Shown in pieces: positions 51,644-60,701 of a DNA stretch of 64,000 nucleotides (position 1 is the first letter of the stretch; each line of letters opens with the position of its first letter). This DNA comes from Bacillota bacterium (GTDB lineage Bacteria; Bacillota; Clostridia; Lachnospirales; Lachnospiraceae), in contig JAEWAK010000073.1 of the NCBI GenBank assembly GCA_023391695.1, forward strand, positions 62,001 through 126,000. Direction: 5' to 3'. Below the pieces are notes generated by a model. That model was given only the letters and a program-made list of their open reading frames with translations, did no database searches and was not told the DNA's origin. Both the position numbers and the translations under genes were made by a program.

Positions 51644-53059
51644 ATGATGACCCAAAATGTAAAAACACAGGCTGTTAATTTATTCAGTGATTCAAAAACA
51701 ACAAAATCGTCTGCCGTGAAACAGAAAGGTACGGATAATGATTTTAGCAGTGTTATGGACAGTAATTTAAAATCAAAAAGTACAACGCAAAAAGGTAGCG
51801 AAGCGGTAAAGGAAAGCAGTAACGCAGGCAATAAGGATTCAAAGGTTACGGATAAAACCAAAGCCAGTAAGGCTGTAACAAAGGATGGGAATGCCACGAG
51901 AGCGAATGGCAGCCCGGCTACAGACAGTCCGGATAAAAATCCTGCAGTAACGGATGAAAGTCAGGTGGATGACATCCAGGATGTAACCCAGGATTTAAGT
52001 AAACGTGTTCAGGACTTTCTTGCAATACTAAAGAATACGGTCCAGTCCAGCCTTGGCATTACGCAGGAGGAGCTTGAGAAAGCCATGGAAACCCTTGGTC
52101 TTACCATGGTTGACTTATGTAGTCCGGAAAACTTAAAGCAATTGGTTTTACAGTTAAATGGTGCAGATATTACGGCAGTTTTGACCGATGAAAATCTGGC
52201 AAATACTGTAAATCAGTTAATAAATGCAGTTGATGACCTGAAATCGGGACAAAACTTACCGGTCTCCCAGGAGGAGTTAGCAGAAATTATAAACCGGCTC
52301 CAGAATGGGGAACTGAATGAAACGCAGCCCGAACAGTCCTTACAGCCGGCGGCCAATACAGTACCGGACGTACCTGAACAGGATTTAACTGGTGCAGACG
52401 ATGCACCGGAGACGAAGCAAAATGACATAACGGTAGAAATACATAAATTTCAGGATACGGAAGCGGATGGAAACGATTCTTTAACCAATGAGTCGGGAAA
52501 AAGGGAAGCTAATGTTGAAACAGCTTCACCGGCGGATATGTTTATTCAGAATCTGGCTGTCAAGGGAAATGAAAACACAATGAATTTTACCGAACAGATT
52601 GCCAATGTAAGACAGATGCAGGAGATTACCAATCAAATCGTGGAACAGATTAAGATCATGATCAAACCGGACCAGACATCCATGGAACTGCAGTTAAACC
52701 CGGAAAGTTTAGGGAAAATTAATCTGTCCGTTGTAGCAAAAGACGGTATCATGACAGCGCATTTTACGACACAGAATGAGCTGGCCAAAGAAGCAATAGA
52801 AAGTCAGATGCAGGTGCTAAAGGACAATCTGAATAATCAGGGACTTAAGGTCGAGTCCATTGAGGTAACTGTTTCAAACTTTACTTTTGACCAAAGCAGC
52901 CAGGCTTCAGGCGGTGAGGGTAAAGGACAGCAGAGCAATACCAGAAACCGGAATACGGATCCTGTGGAAGCAGAAAGCTACCCGGATAGCAATGAGAAGG
53001 AAGCCGGAGATATGGAGCTTATGAATCAAAGCGGAAACAGCATTGATTATACTGCGTAA
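51644..53059 (+). CDS. fliK: Flagellar hook-length control protein FliK
   Basis: FliK measures hook length and triggers the export specificity switch at FlhB. The first roughly 330 residues are low-complexity, rich in Ser, Thr, Lys, Asp and Gln, with a helical stretch in the middle. The conserved C-terminal hook domain contains M-E-L-Q-L-N-P-E-S-L-G-K-I-N-L-S-V near 350 and V-E-S-I-E-V-T-V-S. The start is ATG 51644 (or 51647) after AAAGGAGG, giving about 471 residues. The longer frame from 51572 is untranslated leader. Confidence 0.92.
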   Translation: MMTQNVKTQAVNLFSDSKTTKSSAVKQKGTDNDFSSVMDSNLKSKSTTQKGSEAVKESSNAGNKDSKVTDKTKASKAVTKDGNATRANGSPATDSPDKNPAVTDESQVDDIQDVTQDLSKRVQDFLAILKNTVQSSLGITQEELEKAMETLGLTMVDLCSPENLKQLVLQLNGADITAVLTDENLANTVNQLINAVDDLKSGQNLPVSQEELAEIINRLQNGELNETQPEQSLQPAANTVPDVPEQDLTGADDAPETKQNDITVEIHKFQDTEADGNDSLTNESGKREANVETASPADMFIQNLAVKGNENTMNFTEQIANVRQMQEITNQIVEQIKIMIKPDQTSMELQLNPESLGKINLSVVAKDGIMTAHFTTQNELAKEAIESQMQVLKDNLNNQGLKVESIEVTVSNFTFDQSSQASGGEGKGQQSNTRNRNTDPVEAESYPDSNEKEAGDMELMNQSGNSIDYTA

Positions 53060-53080
53060 ATACAGAGAAAGGAGAAAAAC

Positions 53081-53887
53081 ATGAGTGATTATTTAGTCGG
53101 AACAGTGAAAGACGGCAAAGCGGTTGATTATAACAGTAAAAGTGACAGCTCCACTACCGGTACAAGTTCCTTAGGCAAAGATGCCTTCCTGCAGTTACTG
53201 GTAACCCAGATGAAATACCAGGATCCTTTAAATCCCAGCACAGATACGCAATTTGTGGAACAGCTGGCTACATTTTCCCAGCTGGAACAGATGCAGAATC
53301 TGAATCAAACCTATTCTAATTCCCAGGCTTTTGGTTTAGTCGGAATGTATGTGGATGTGAAAGAAGTGGATTCCTCCGGTAACGGCAACATTAAAAGCGG
53401 TTATGTGGATTATGTGGTAATGTCAAACGGAAAGGCCCAGATAGCCATTGATGATTCTTTATATTCACTGGACCAGCTGCAGCAGGTATATGACAGCACC
53501 TATATTATTAAACAGGGGCTTCCGTATGTTCCGAAAGAGGTTAATGAGACCTTTGATAAAACCGATCCGCAGGATATTACCTTTGAAGTTAATCTGGGTT
53601 CCGGAGAGACAGTGGCAACGACTGCTGCGCTTATCATCAATAATAAAGTGGTGAGTGCGGACAATGTAACCGTTAACGGTACTAAAATAACCATCAAAAA
53701 GGAAGCGCTTCAAGATTTGGAAGACGGAACCTATAAAGTTATATTAGTATTCGACGATGCGCTGTCAACAATCGTATCGGATAAAATCACGATTGAAGTA
53801 AAAGGATCAACACCTGACGAAGATCCGGAGGACGGTTCGGACGAGGAGCCGGAGGACGGTGAGGATTCGGATGACAGCGGGGATTAG
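53081..53887 (+). CDS. flgD: Flagellar hook-capping protein FlgD
   Basis: FlgD caps the growing hook and is lost when the hook is complete. The 268-residue protein has the N-terminal export motif L-G-K-D-A-F-L-Q-L-L-V-T-Q-M-K-Y-Q-D-P-L-N-P (about 31-52) and T-Q-F-V-E-Q-L-A-T-F-S-Q-L-E-Q-M. A beta-rich central part is followed by a very acidic Asp/Glu/Ser tail of about 25 residues, which is unusual. AAAGGAG precedes the start. Confidence 0.94.
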   Translation: MSDYLVGTVKDGKAVDYNSKSDSSTTGTSSLGKDAFLQLLVTQMKYQDPLNPSTDTQFVEQLATFSQLEQMQNLNQTYSNSQAFGLVGMYVDVKEVDSSGNGNIKSGYVDYVVMSNGKAQIAIDDSLYSLDQLQQVYDSTYIIKQGLPYVPKEVNETFDKTDPQDITFEVNLGSGETVATTAALIINNKVVSADNVTVNGTKITIKKEALQDLEDGTYKVILVFDDALSTIVSDKITIEVKGSTPDEDPEDGSDEEPEDGEDSDDSGD

Positions 53888-53993
53888 TCCGTATAATTAA
53901 TACCGGAACTATTAAGAAACAGACTACTAATTAGCAGAAAGTATTATCAGGGAGTTGATGAAACGGCTTTGACAATACGGAAAAGAGGTTTGT

Positions 53994-54392
53994 ATGAATC
54001 CTATTTCGCAAACTAATTTCTCTTCCATTGAGCTCATGACAGGCCAGCTCTTAAAAAACAAGAGCACAGGTATAAACCAGGTTTCGGAAAGCAGTAAGGT
54101 GTCTTTCCGGGATATTTTAGAAAAACAACAGGCTGTTGAAACAGGAACACTGAAATTTTCGAAACACGCCAATGACAGGCTTGCCAGCAGGAATATTGAT
54201 TTATCCGATGAACAGCTGGAAAGACTGGAAACCGGTGCCAGAAAAGCTCAGGCGAAGGGAATCAACGAATCACTGGTAATGGTAGACAATATTGCTTTTA
54301 TTGTCAATATTAAAAACAATACGGTTGTAACTGCTGTAAACGACAGTGAGGATAAAGTATTTACAAATATCGACGGTGCTGTAATTATATAA
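53994..54392 (+). CDS. Flagellar operon protein of the TIGR02530 type
   Basis: The 132-residue soluble protein has a variable N-terminus, S-F-R-D-I-L near 37, and a conserved-looking second half: L-K-F-S-K-H-A-N-D-R-L-A-S-R-N-I-D-L, E-Q-L-E-R-L-E-T-G, and V-D-N-I-A-F-I-V-N-I-K-N-N-T-V-V-T-A-V. This pattern and the place between flgD and flgE match a family annotated only as a flagellar operon protein. The function is not established. A 106-nt gap precedes it and AAGAGG lies before ATG 53994. Confidence 0.8.
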   Translation: MNPISQTNFSSIELMTGQLLKNKSTGINQVSESSKVSFRDILEKQQAVETGTLKFSKHANDRLASRNIDLSDEQLERLETGARKAQAKGINESLVMVDNIAFIVNIKNNTVVTAVNDSEDKVFTNIDGAVII

Positions 54393-54421
54393 TAATTTTG
54401 CCGGACCTGAGGGAGGCATGA

Positions 54422-54445
54422 TACCCTTGAATGACAGAAAGGGTA
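54422..54445 (+). promoter_or_regulatory. Hairpin before flgE
   Basis: A 7-bp stem, TACCCTT (54422-54428) with AAGGGTA (54439-54445), follows a smaller TGCC/GGCA pair. It lies 35 nt before the flgE start with no T-run. It could protect the flgE message, whose product is needed in large amounts. Confidence 0.35.
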
Positions 54446-54479
54446 AAACAGCACTTAATAAATAGGAGGTCATTTCATT

Positions 54480-55925
54480 ATGATGAGGTCATTATATTCT
54501 GGTGTGTCGGGCTTAAGAGTGCATCAGACAAAGATGGATGTAATAGGTAATAATATAGCAAATGTTAATACGGTTGGTTTTAAATCCAGTTCCGTAAATT
54601 TTTCCGATGTATACTACCAGACAATACAAAGTGCAACCGGTCCCAATGCTGCAACCGGTGCCGGTGGACAAAATGCAAAACAGATCGGTCTTGGTTCCAG
54701 TGTGGCTTCCATAGTTGCATCCATTACCCAGACCGGCGGTTCCCAGAGAACGGATAATCCTTATGACGTTATGATAACGGGTAATTCATTCTTTGTCGTA
54801 AACAGCGGCGGTACCAATTACTTTACAAAAGCCGGTGCTTTCGGCATTGATGGAAACGGTACACTTACTACTTCAAGCGGTGCAACGGTGATGGGGTGGC
54901 AGGTGGATCCAAATGATAATACCAAGACAGTGGCTTCACAGGTTTCTCCTTTAAATATCATGGCACCGGAAAACCTGTATTCCGCGCCGGAAGCTACCAC
55001 AAACGCCTATATTAAAGGCAATATCGATTATAAGGATACACAATTAGCTGCAACGGCATCCGGAAGGATTGTATCGTTTGACTTTTATGATAATTTAGGA
55101 CAAAAATATACGGCCAGTTTAAAAATAAATCAAACCGCCACGGATACTAACGTATATAATGTTACGGTATCGGATATTACAGATGTCAATGGTAATTCAA
55201 TTTTTGTAACGAAAAAAGATGACGGTACTTATGAAAAGTCTGCCATTGATTCCTTTAGTTTTGGAGGCGTGACTTATTCTACGGCCGTTGATTCGGTAAC
55301 CGGTAAGGTTACTTTAACCGGTACTGCTTCCGTTCTTCATTTTAACGGCAGCTCCGGTGAGTTCGAAGGAGTAGGAAATTCTGCTACGGCTACCGGTAAA
55401 GGACTGGATTTAAAAGTTGAAGCAGACCCGGATCCTTTTAAAAACGTCAATATAGATTTTTCCTCCCTTACCATGTTTGAATCCGACGGTAAATCAAATA
55501 CGGAAGGGAAAAGGGGCAGTATAATTGACGGTGCCGTATCGGATATAGGATCGGGCCGGCAGGCCGGCACCTTGACCGGTATCGGTATTGATACTTCCGG
55601 TAAGATTTATGGAAAATATGACAATGGTGACAGCAAGCTCTTAGGCCAGATTGCCGTAGCATCATTTTCAAATCCTGCCGGACTTGAATCCATAGGCGGT
55701 AATATGTTTGCAGAAACCCAGAATTCCGGCAGCTTTGACGGAGTAGGCCATGATGTTACCAGTGACGGGGGCAGCTTAACAACCGGTGTCCTTGAAATGT
55801 CCAATGTGGATTTATCCGCACAGTTTACGGATATGATCACAACCCAGAGAGGGTTCCAGGCCAATTCCAGGATAATCACAACTTCGGATACCTTACTGGA
55901 AGAATTGATTAACTTAAAACGATAG
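54480..55925 (+). CDS. flgE: Flagellar hook protein FlgE
   Basis: FlgE is the hook subunit. The 481-residue protein has the N-terminal S-L-Y-S-G-V-S-G-L-R-V-H-Q and G-N-N-I-A-N-V-N-T-V-G-F-K-S-S motif, the D1 segment with S-N-P-A-G-L, and the C-terminal T-T-G-V-L-E-M-S-N-V-D-L-S and F-Q-A-N-S-R-I-I-T-T-S-D export/assembly helices. The middle is Thr/Ser/Gly-rich with no cysteine. AGGAGG precedes two adjacent ATG codons; the first is used. A stable hairpin follows the gene. Confidence 0.96.
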   Translation: MMRSLYSGVSGLRVHQTKMDVIGNNIANVNTVGFKSSSVNFSDVYYQTIQSATGPNAATGAGGQNAKQIGLGSSVASIVASITQTGGSQRTDNPYDVMITGNSFFVVNSGGTNYFTKAGAFGIDGNGTLTTSSGATVMGWQVDPNDNTKTVASQVSPLNIMAPENLYSAPEATTNAYIKGNIDYKDTQLAATASGRIVSFDFYDNLGQKYTASLKINQTATDTNVYNVTVSDITDVNGNSIFVTKKDDGTYEKSAIDSFSFGGVTYSTAVDSVTGKVTLTGTASVLHFNGSSGEFEGVGNSATATGKGLDLKVEADPDPFKNVNIDFSSLTMFESDGKSNTEGKRGSIIDGAVSDIGSGRQAGTLTGIGIDTSGKIYGKYDNGDSKLLGQIAVASFSNPAGLESIGGNMFAETQNSGSFDGVGHDVTSDGGSLTTGVLEMSNVDLSAQFTDMITTQRGFQANSRIITTSDTLLEELINLKR

Positions 55926-56028
55926 GAAATTACTAAAATAATAAAGTAAATTACTAAGCAATAAAGTAAAATAATCCGGCGGCAGACAATTATGCGTAAG
56001 AATATAATTACCTGTTATGCCGCCGGAT
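55926..56028 (+). promoter_or_regulatory. Direct repeat and long hairpin in the flgE-flbD gap
   Basis: Two near-copies of AAATTACTAA plus AATAAAGT (about 55927-55966) are followed by an 11-bp perfect GC-rich stem, ATCCGGCGGCA (55974-55984) with TGCCGCCGGAT (56018-56028). The 33-nt loop contains a further AATTAT/ATAATT pairing. The tail is AAAGTTC, so this is not a classical terminator. It may attenuate transcription or stabilise the upstream hook mRNA. Confidence 0.55.
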
Positions 56029-56080
56029 AAAGTTCATATACAAGATAAACAGATTACGCCGAAGAAAAGGAGGAGTTAAA

Positions 56081-56269
56081 ATGATTAATGTAACGAAAAT
56101 GAATAATATGGATATAACAATTAATTGTGATTTAATAGAAACCATCGAAGAAACACCGGATACTGTTATTACGCTTACGACTGGGAAGAAATTATTGGTA
56201 AAAGAAAGTAGACAAGAGATCATAAATCTTATAAAATTATACAAAAAGGAACTTTATTCGCAGGAATAG
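56081..56269 (+). CDS. flbD: FlbD-family flagellar protein
   Basis: This is a small 62-residue protein starting M-I-N-V-T-K-M-N-N and containing I-N-C-D-L-I-E-T-I-E-E-T-P-D-T-V-I-T-L-T-T-G-K-K. This is the pattern of the FlbD family of short proteins found next to motA/motB or flgE. The molecular role is not known. AAGGAGG precedes ATG 56081. Confidence 0.88.
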   Translation: MINVTKMNNMDITINCDLIETIEETPDTVITLTTGKKLLVKESRQEIINLIKLYKKELYSQE

Positions 56270-56306
56270 GAAAATACAAAAGACTATAGTTAGGTAGGTG
56301 GCTGTT

Positions 56307-57122
56307 TTGAATATTGCTTCAATTATTGGTTTAATAAGCGGGATAGTAATTATGATATTTGGTATCGTATTCCAGCAGAGTACCATGAGTCTGGATTTCA
56401 GTATGGTTATGAACTTCGTAGACATTCCATCGGTGTTAATCACTTTCGGAGGTTCCTTTACTACCCTCATAACCATGGAACCCAGCATCAGATCTTATCT
56501 TTCTAAACTTGCTTCTTTCAGGCTGGTGTTAAGAACTCCTGCTTATGATGACGTTGAAACAATAAAAAATATCATTGCATTATCAAATGTTGCCAGAAAA
56601 GAAGGATTGCTGGCATTGGAAGAAACTGCCAATGGCATAGAAGATGAATTCTTAAAAAAAGGCGTGTTGTTAATAGTAGACGGTACGGATCCGGAATTAG
56701 TCAGAAGCATTATGGAAACGGAATTAAACTGTATCGAAGGAAGGCATAATGAGGTGATCGGTTTTTGGGATAAACTCTCCGCAATGGGTCCTGCCTGGGG
56801 TATGATCGGTACGTTGATCGGTTTAATTAATATGTTAAAAGATTTAAATGACGCATCTACGATAGGGCCAAATATGGCAGTTGCCCTGGTTACGACTTTT
56901 TACGGTGCCCTATTGGCAAACTGGGTGTGTATTCCGGTGGTAAATAAACTGAAAAGCAGCAATGCTTCTGAAATTATCATGAAAGAAGTTATTGTAGAAG
57001 GTCTTTTATCAATACAGGCCGGTGAAAATCCCAGAGTAATTGAAGAAAAATTAAAATCCTTCTTAAATCCAATCAGTCGTGTTGAATTTGATTCTGTTGA
57101 AGGCGGTGAAGTAAATGGCTAG
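56307..57122 (+). CDS. motA: Flagellar motor stator protein MotA (PomA-like)
   Basis: MotA forms the ion channel and torque generator with MotB. The 271-residue protein has four hydrophobic helices (about 3-23, 31-52, 145-170 and 178-200) with a large cytoplasmic loop between the second and third. The N-terminus (I-A-S-I-I-G-L-I-S-G) and F-V-D-I-P-S-V-L-I-T-F-G-G-S resemble sodium-type PomA. The start is TTG 56307, five bases after AGGTGG; GTG 56298 is also in frame but lies inside that site. The end overlaps motB by 8 nt. Confidence 0.93.
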   Translation: MNIASIIGLISGIVIMIFGIVFQQSTMSLDFSMVMNFVDIPSVLITFGGSFTTLITMEPSIRSYLSKLASFRLVLRTPAYDDVETIKNIIALSNVARKEGLLALEETANGIEDEFLKKGVLLIVDGTDPELVRSIMETELNCIEGRHNEVIGFWDKLSAMGPAWGMIGTLIGLINMLKDLNDASTIGPNMAVALVTTFYGALLANWVCIPVVNKLKSSNASEIIMKEVIVEGLLSIQAGENPRVIEEKLKSFLNPISRVEFDSVEGGEVNG

Positions 57123-57912
57123 AAAGAAAAAACCGGAAGAAGCCGGCGCAGGTTCCCCATGGCTGAATACTTTTGCTGATTTAATGAATTTACTGTTATG
57201 CTTCTTCGTTTTACTCTTTGCCTCTTCCACGGTGGATGCGGAAAAATATGAAAAAATCGTTGCTTCCATGTCAGGCAATTTTAGTATATTAAGCGGCGGC
57301 GGTTCTGCCTTGGAGGAAGGAAGACTGATATCAACAGGGATTTCACAGCTGAATGATTTGTCAGAATATTATGATGCATCGGGAAATGGCAGCGGGGAAA
57401 CAGATGAATCGGATGCCATGCAAAAACTCCTGGAAGAAAAGAAAGAAGCGTCCCAGGCCATATATGACAAGGTTTCCGATCTGGCGGATGAAAAAAAACT
57501 GGGAGATTACATAGAATTAAGTATTGATTCCAATTACCAATACGTTAAAATATCACTGAGCGGGTCTATCTTATTTGATTCCGGCAAAGCGGATATAAAA
57601 ACTCAAGCTGTCCCCATATTCAGTAAAGTAGGGGATATATTACAGGTTTATAAGGATTATCATATTGAATTAGAAGGACATACGGATAATGTACCGGTTA
57701 ATAACAGTACTTACAGAAATAACAATTGGCTCTCATCAGCCAGGGCTTTAAATGCTGCTACATATTTGATGAATGAAAAAGGGATGAATCCAAAGACATT
57801 AAGCTGGACCGGCAGAGGGGAATATGATCCGGTTGCAAGTAATGCTACACCTGAGGGTAGGGCAAAAAACAGACGTGTTGAGATTAAAATTTACAACAAT
57901 TTAAGTAATTAA
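57115..57912 (+). CDS. motB: Flagellar motor stator protein MotB (PomB-like)
   Basis: MotB anchors the stator to peptidoglycan and carries the ion-binding aspartate. The 265-residue protein has one transmembrane helix whose sequence T-F-A-D-L-M-N-L-L-L-C-F-F-V-L-L-F-A includes Asp22 and Cys29, almost as in sodium-type PomB. A plug/linker follows. The OmpA-like peptidoglycan-binding domain (about 145-260) has L-E-G-H-T-D-N-V-P-V-N and N-R-R-V-E-I-K. The 8-nt overlap with motA implies coupled translation. Confidence 0.95.
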   Translation: MARKKKPEEAGAGSPWLNTFADLMNLLLCFFVLLFASSTVDAEKYEKIVASMSGNFSILSGGGSALEEGRLISTGISQLNDLSEYYDASGNGSGETDESDAMQKLLEEKKEASQAIYDKVSDLADEKKLGDYIELSIDSNYQYVKISLSGSILFDSGKADIKTQAVPIFSKVGDILQVYKDYHIELEGHTDNVPVNNSTYRNNNWLSSARALNAATYLMNEKGMNPKTLSWTGRGEYDPVASNATPEGRAKNRRVEIKIYNNLSN

Positions 57913-57953
57913 GACATAAGTTACTTGCCTAATAAGGGCAGATGGGAGACATT

Positions 57954-58472
57954 ATGAAGAAAAACTTCTTAACCATTATTATTTTAGCACTAGGGATATT
58001 AAACATGATCTTGACTGCGGTTATTGTGTTTGCGGTGGTACCCACAACCATGAGAACGAATAATCTTATATCCAAGGTAGCTTCCACTATTGACCTGGAA
58101 TTGGAAAGCCCTTTAAAAAATGATGAGGACCAGGTAGGTATAGCTGATATTGAGGTTTATCAGATACCGGATGATATTGTCATTAATTTGAAAAAGGAAC
58201 CTGGTGACACAAAGCTCCATTACGCTTTGGCATCCTCCGTGTCATTATCTATGAATATGAAATCTGAGGATTATAAAGAACTGCAACCAACCATAGAAAG
58301 CAATAAAAGTGCTATTACTGAAATAATTTCTGATGAATTTTCCAGTTATACGGTAAATAACGTATTGGAAAACAAAGATAAAATTAAAGAAGATATTTTA
58401 AAAGAGCTGCAGGAGTATTTTAAATCCGAATTTATAATCGGTATCTCAATTGGAAAAATTAACGTAGAATAA
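57954..58472 (+). CDS. fliL: Flagellar basal body-associated protein FliL
   Basis: FliL is a single-pass membrane protein near the stators. The 172-residue form has one N-terminal helix (about 4-27) and a periplasm-facing domain with a typical pattern of short strands and a C-terminal helix ending I-I-G-I-S-I-G-K-I-N-V. The frame extends to ATG 57942, but GGGAG lies between the two ATGs and serves 57954. FliL is weakly conserved; context between motB and fliM supports the call. Confidence 0.87.
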   Translation: MKKNFLTIIILALGILNMILTAVIVFAVVPTTMRTNNLISKVASTIDLELESPLKNDEDQVGIADIEVYQIPDDIVINLKKEPGDTKLHYALASSVSLSMNMKSEDYKELQPTIESNKSAITEIISDEFSSYTVNNVLENKDKIKEDILKELQEYFKSEFIIGISIGKINVE

Positions 58473-58480
58473 AATATTTT

Positions 58481-58527
58481 GGTGATTTTATTCGAACTAT
58501 GTGATAATATAGTATAAAGTAATCACC
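58481..58527 (+). promoter_or_regulatory. Inverted repeat before fliM
   Basis: GGTGATT (58481-58487) is complementary to AATCACC (58521-58527) across a 33-nt AT-rich loop. The right arm ends 3 nt before the GGAGG of fliM. The loop includes TGTGATAAT, which resembles an extended -10. Either a weak internal promoter or a fold near the ribosome binding site is possible. Confidence 0.3.
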
Positions 58528-58542
58528 CGGGAGGTAATGACA

Positions 58543-59520
58543 ATGGGCGACGTCTTGTCTCAAAATGAGATTGACAATCTGCTTAAGGCGTTAAGCAGTG
58601 GTGAACTGGACGCGGACGAATTTAAGGGGAACGGTGAAAAACAGGTAAAAAATTATGATTTTGCCAGACCGTCGAAATTCTCGAAAGAACATCTTAGAAC
58701 TTTAGAGATTATATTTGAACATTATGGGAGATTGCTTTCTACGAATTTACCGGCTTACTTTAGAAAAAACGTACAGGTTGAGGTTATGAATTCTGAGGCG
58801 GTTGCCTATTCTGAATTTACCAATGCATTGTCGAATCCGGTTTTATTGGGAATCGTAGATTTTTCTCCACTGGAAGGAAATATCATTATTGAAATTGCAG
58901 ATAATCTCGGATATGCCATGGTTGACCGAATGTTAGGCGGCGGCGGAACTCCTTTGGAGAAAGCAAGGGATTTTACTGAGATTGAATTAATAATAATTGA
59001 GAGAATATTTAATGTTTGTACCAACCTTTTAAGTGAACCCTGGGATAATGTCATACATTTGGAACCGAGATTAATCCGGATTGAAACCAATTCACAGTTT
59101 GCTCAGATCATTGCTCCAAGCGAAATGACATCCATAATTACAATGAATATAAAGATTGGTAATGTAGAAGGTATGATGAACGTTTGTCTGCCTTATGCAT
59201 GTTTGGAAAGCGTCATAGATAAATTGAATACGAAATACTGGTTCTCAACCATGCAGATCAAAGATGATGAAACTTATAAAGAATTAATTGAAATTGCAAT
59301 AGCAAAAGCAAAGATTCCAATTAAAGCAGTACTTGGTAAAAGCGCCATATCTGTTAATGATTTTCTGGGCTTACAAAGAGGAGACATCATTAAGTTGAAT
59401 ACGAAGGTAGAGGATGAGCTGAATATTTATGTTGGCAACATAAATAAATTCAAAGCATTACCGGGTGCATCTTCAGATTCTTATGCGGTAAGAATTTCAT
59501 CAATTATTAGAGAGGAGTAA
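58543..59520 (+). CDS. fliM: Flagellar motor switch protein FliM
   Basis: FliM is the C-ring switch protein that receives CheY-P. The 325-residue protein has the N-terminal CheY-binding peptide V-L-S-Q-N-E-I-D-N-L-L-K-A-L, the middle CheC-like domain with M-L-G-G-G-G-T near 135, and a C-terminal SpoA/FliN-like domain (about 245-320). ATG 58543 is correctly spaced from GGAGG; ATG 58537 is too close. fliY follows after 6 nt. Confidence 0.96.
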   Translation: MGDVLSQNEIDNLLKALSSGELDADEFKGNGEKQVKNYDFARPSKFSKEHLRTLEIIFEHYGRLLSTNLPAYFRKNVQVEVMNSEAVAYSEFTNALSNPVLLGIVDFSPLEGNIIIEIADNLGYAMVDRMLGGGGTPLEKARDFTEIELIIIERIFNVCTNLLSEPWDNVIHLEPRLIRIETNSQFAQIIAPSEMTSIITMNIKIGNVEGMMNVCLPYACLESVIDKLNTKYWFSTMQIKDDETYKELIEIAIAKAKIPIKAVLGKSAISVNDFLGLQRGDIIKLNTKVEDELNIYVGNINKFKALPGASSDSYAVRISSIIREE

Positions 59521-59526
59521 CAGAAT

Positions 59527-60687
59527 ATGGATGGTATGTTATCTCAAGAAGAGATTAATGCGCTTCTAAGTGGTATGAGTTCTAACATAGAGAGTGCGGG
59601 AGTTAATACTGAATTAGAAACATTAACCGATGAGGAAAAGGATGCGGTAGGTGAAATTTCCAATATCAGTATGGGAACAGCGGCGACGACATTATCTGCC
59701 CTGGTTAACCAGAAAGTTATTATTACGACACCGGTAGTTTCTTATGCTACCTGGGATGATCTGGCAGATAATTACACCAGGCCATGTGTCTTTATCCAGA
59801 TATATTACAAAGACGGCTTAGACGGCAATAATATTTTAATTTTAAAGGAAACCGATGTTAAAATCATAACCGATCTGATGATGGGCGGAGATGGCTCCAA
59901 TATGGAGGGAGGCCTTTCGGAATTACACTTAAGCGCTATCAGCGAAGCCATGAATCAGATGATGGGATCCGCATCGACTTCGATTTCGGCTATGTTGGAA
60001 AAAAGGGTGGATATCAGCCCTCCCATTGCCAAGCTGGTCGATTTGAATGAAACCATTGACGCAGCAGATATTACTCCTTTCCTGAAAGAACAATTCGTTA
60101 AAGTTTCTTTCAAAATGCAAATCGGAGATCTTGTGGACAGCGAGCTGTTACAATTATATCCGTTTGATTTTGCCAGAGATTTATATAAAAAATTTATAAA
60201 AGAAGATCCGGTGCAGGATAACTCAAAAAAAGCAGATACAAAACCACAGCCGCAGGCAGCACCTACGGAAGCTAGTGTACCAACAAATCAAGCACAGATG
60301 TCACAAGAAGGCCAAATGCCAAATATGCAGCAAATGCAAGGCGCACAAAATATGTATGGGGGGATGAATTTTATGATGCCACCGGTTCAGGACGTAAATG
60401 TTTCGCCGGCTCAGTTCCAGCCGTTTATTACACCTCAGAATCCTGTTATACAACCAGAAAATATTGATCTGATTATGGATGTACCGTTAGAAGTCACGGT
60501 TGAATTAGGAAGAACAAGCAAATCCATAAAAGAAATATTGGAGTTTTCACCGGGTACTATAATTGAATTAACTAAACTTGCAGGAGAACCGATCGATGTT
60601 CTCGTAAATGGTAAGTTTGTGGCAAAAGGTGAGGTTGTTGTTATCGAAGAATCCTTTGGTATCAGGGTTACTGAAATAGTTAAATAA
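59527..60687 (+). CDS. fliY: Flagellar motor switch phosphatase FliY (FliN-type)
   Basis: FliY replaces FliN in Firmicutes and dephosphorylates CheY-P. The 386-residue protein has an N-terminal peptide M-L-S-Q-E-E-I-N-A-L-L like FliM's CheY-binding site. A CheC-type phosphatase domain follows, with E-I-S-N-I-S-M-G-T-A-A-T near 42 and E-A-M-N-Q-M-M-G near 140, then a Gln/Met/Pro-rich linker (about 230-300) and a C-terminal SpoA/FliN domain with V-P-L-E-V-T-V-E-L-G-R. cheY follows, but only after a 178-nt structured gap. Confidence 0.94.
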   Translation: MDGMLSQEEINALLSGMSSNIESAGVNTELETLTDEEKDAVGEISNISMGTAATTLSALVNQKVIITTPVVSYATWDDLADNYTRPCVFIQIYYKDGLDGNNILILKETDVKIITDLMMGGDGSNMEGGLSELHLSAISEAMNQMMGSASTSISAMLEKRVDISPPIAKLVDLNETIDAADITPFLKEQFVKVSFKMQIGDLVDSELLQLYPFDFARDLYKKFIKEDPVQDNSKKADTKPQPQAAPTEASVPTNQAQMSQEGQMPNMQQMQGAQNMYGGMNFMMPPVQDVNVSPAQFQPFITPQNPVIQPENIDLIMDVPLEVTVELGRTSKSIKEILEFSPGTIIELTKLAGEPIDVLVNGKFVAKGEVVVIEESFGIRVTEIVK

Positions 60688-60701
60688 AATGAAATTATCA
60701 G

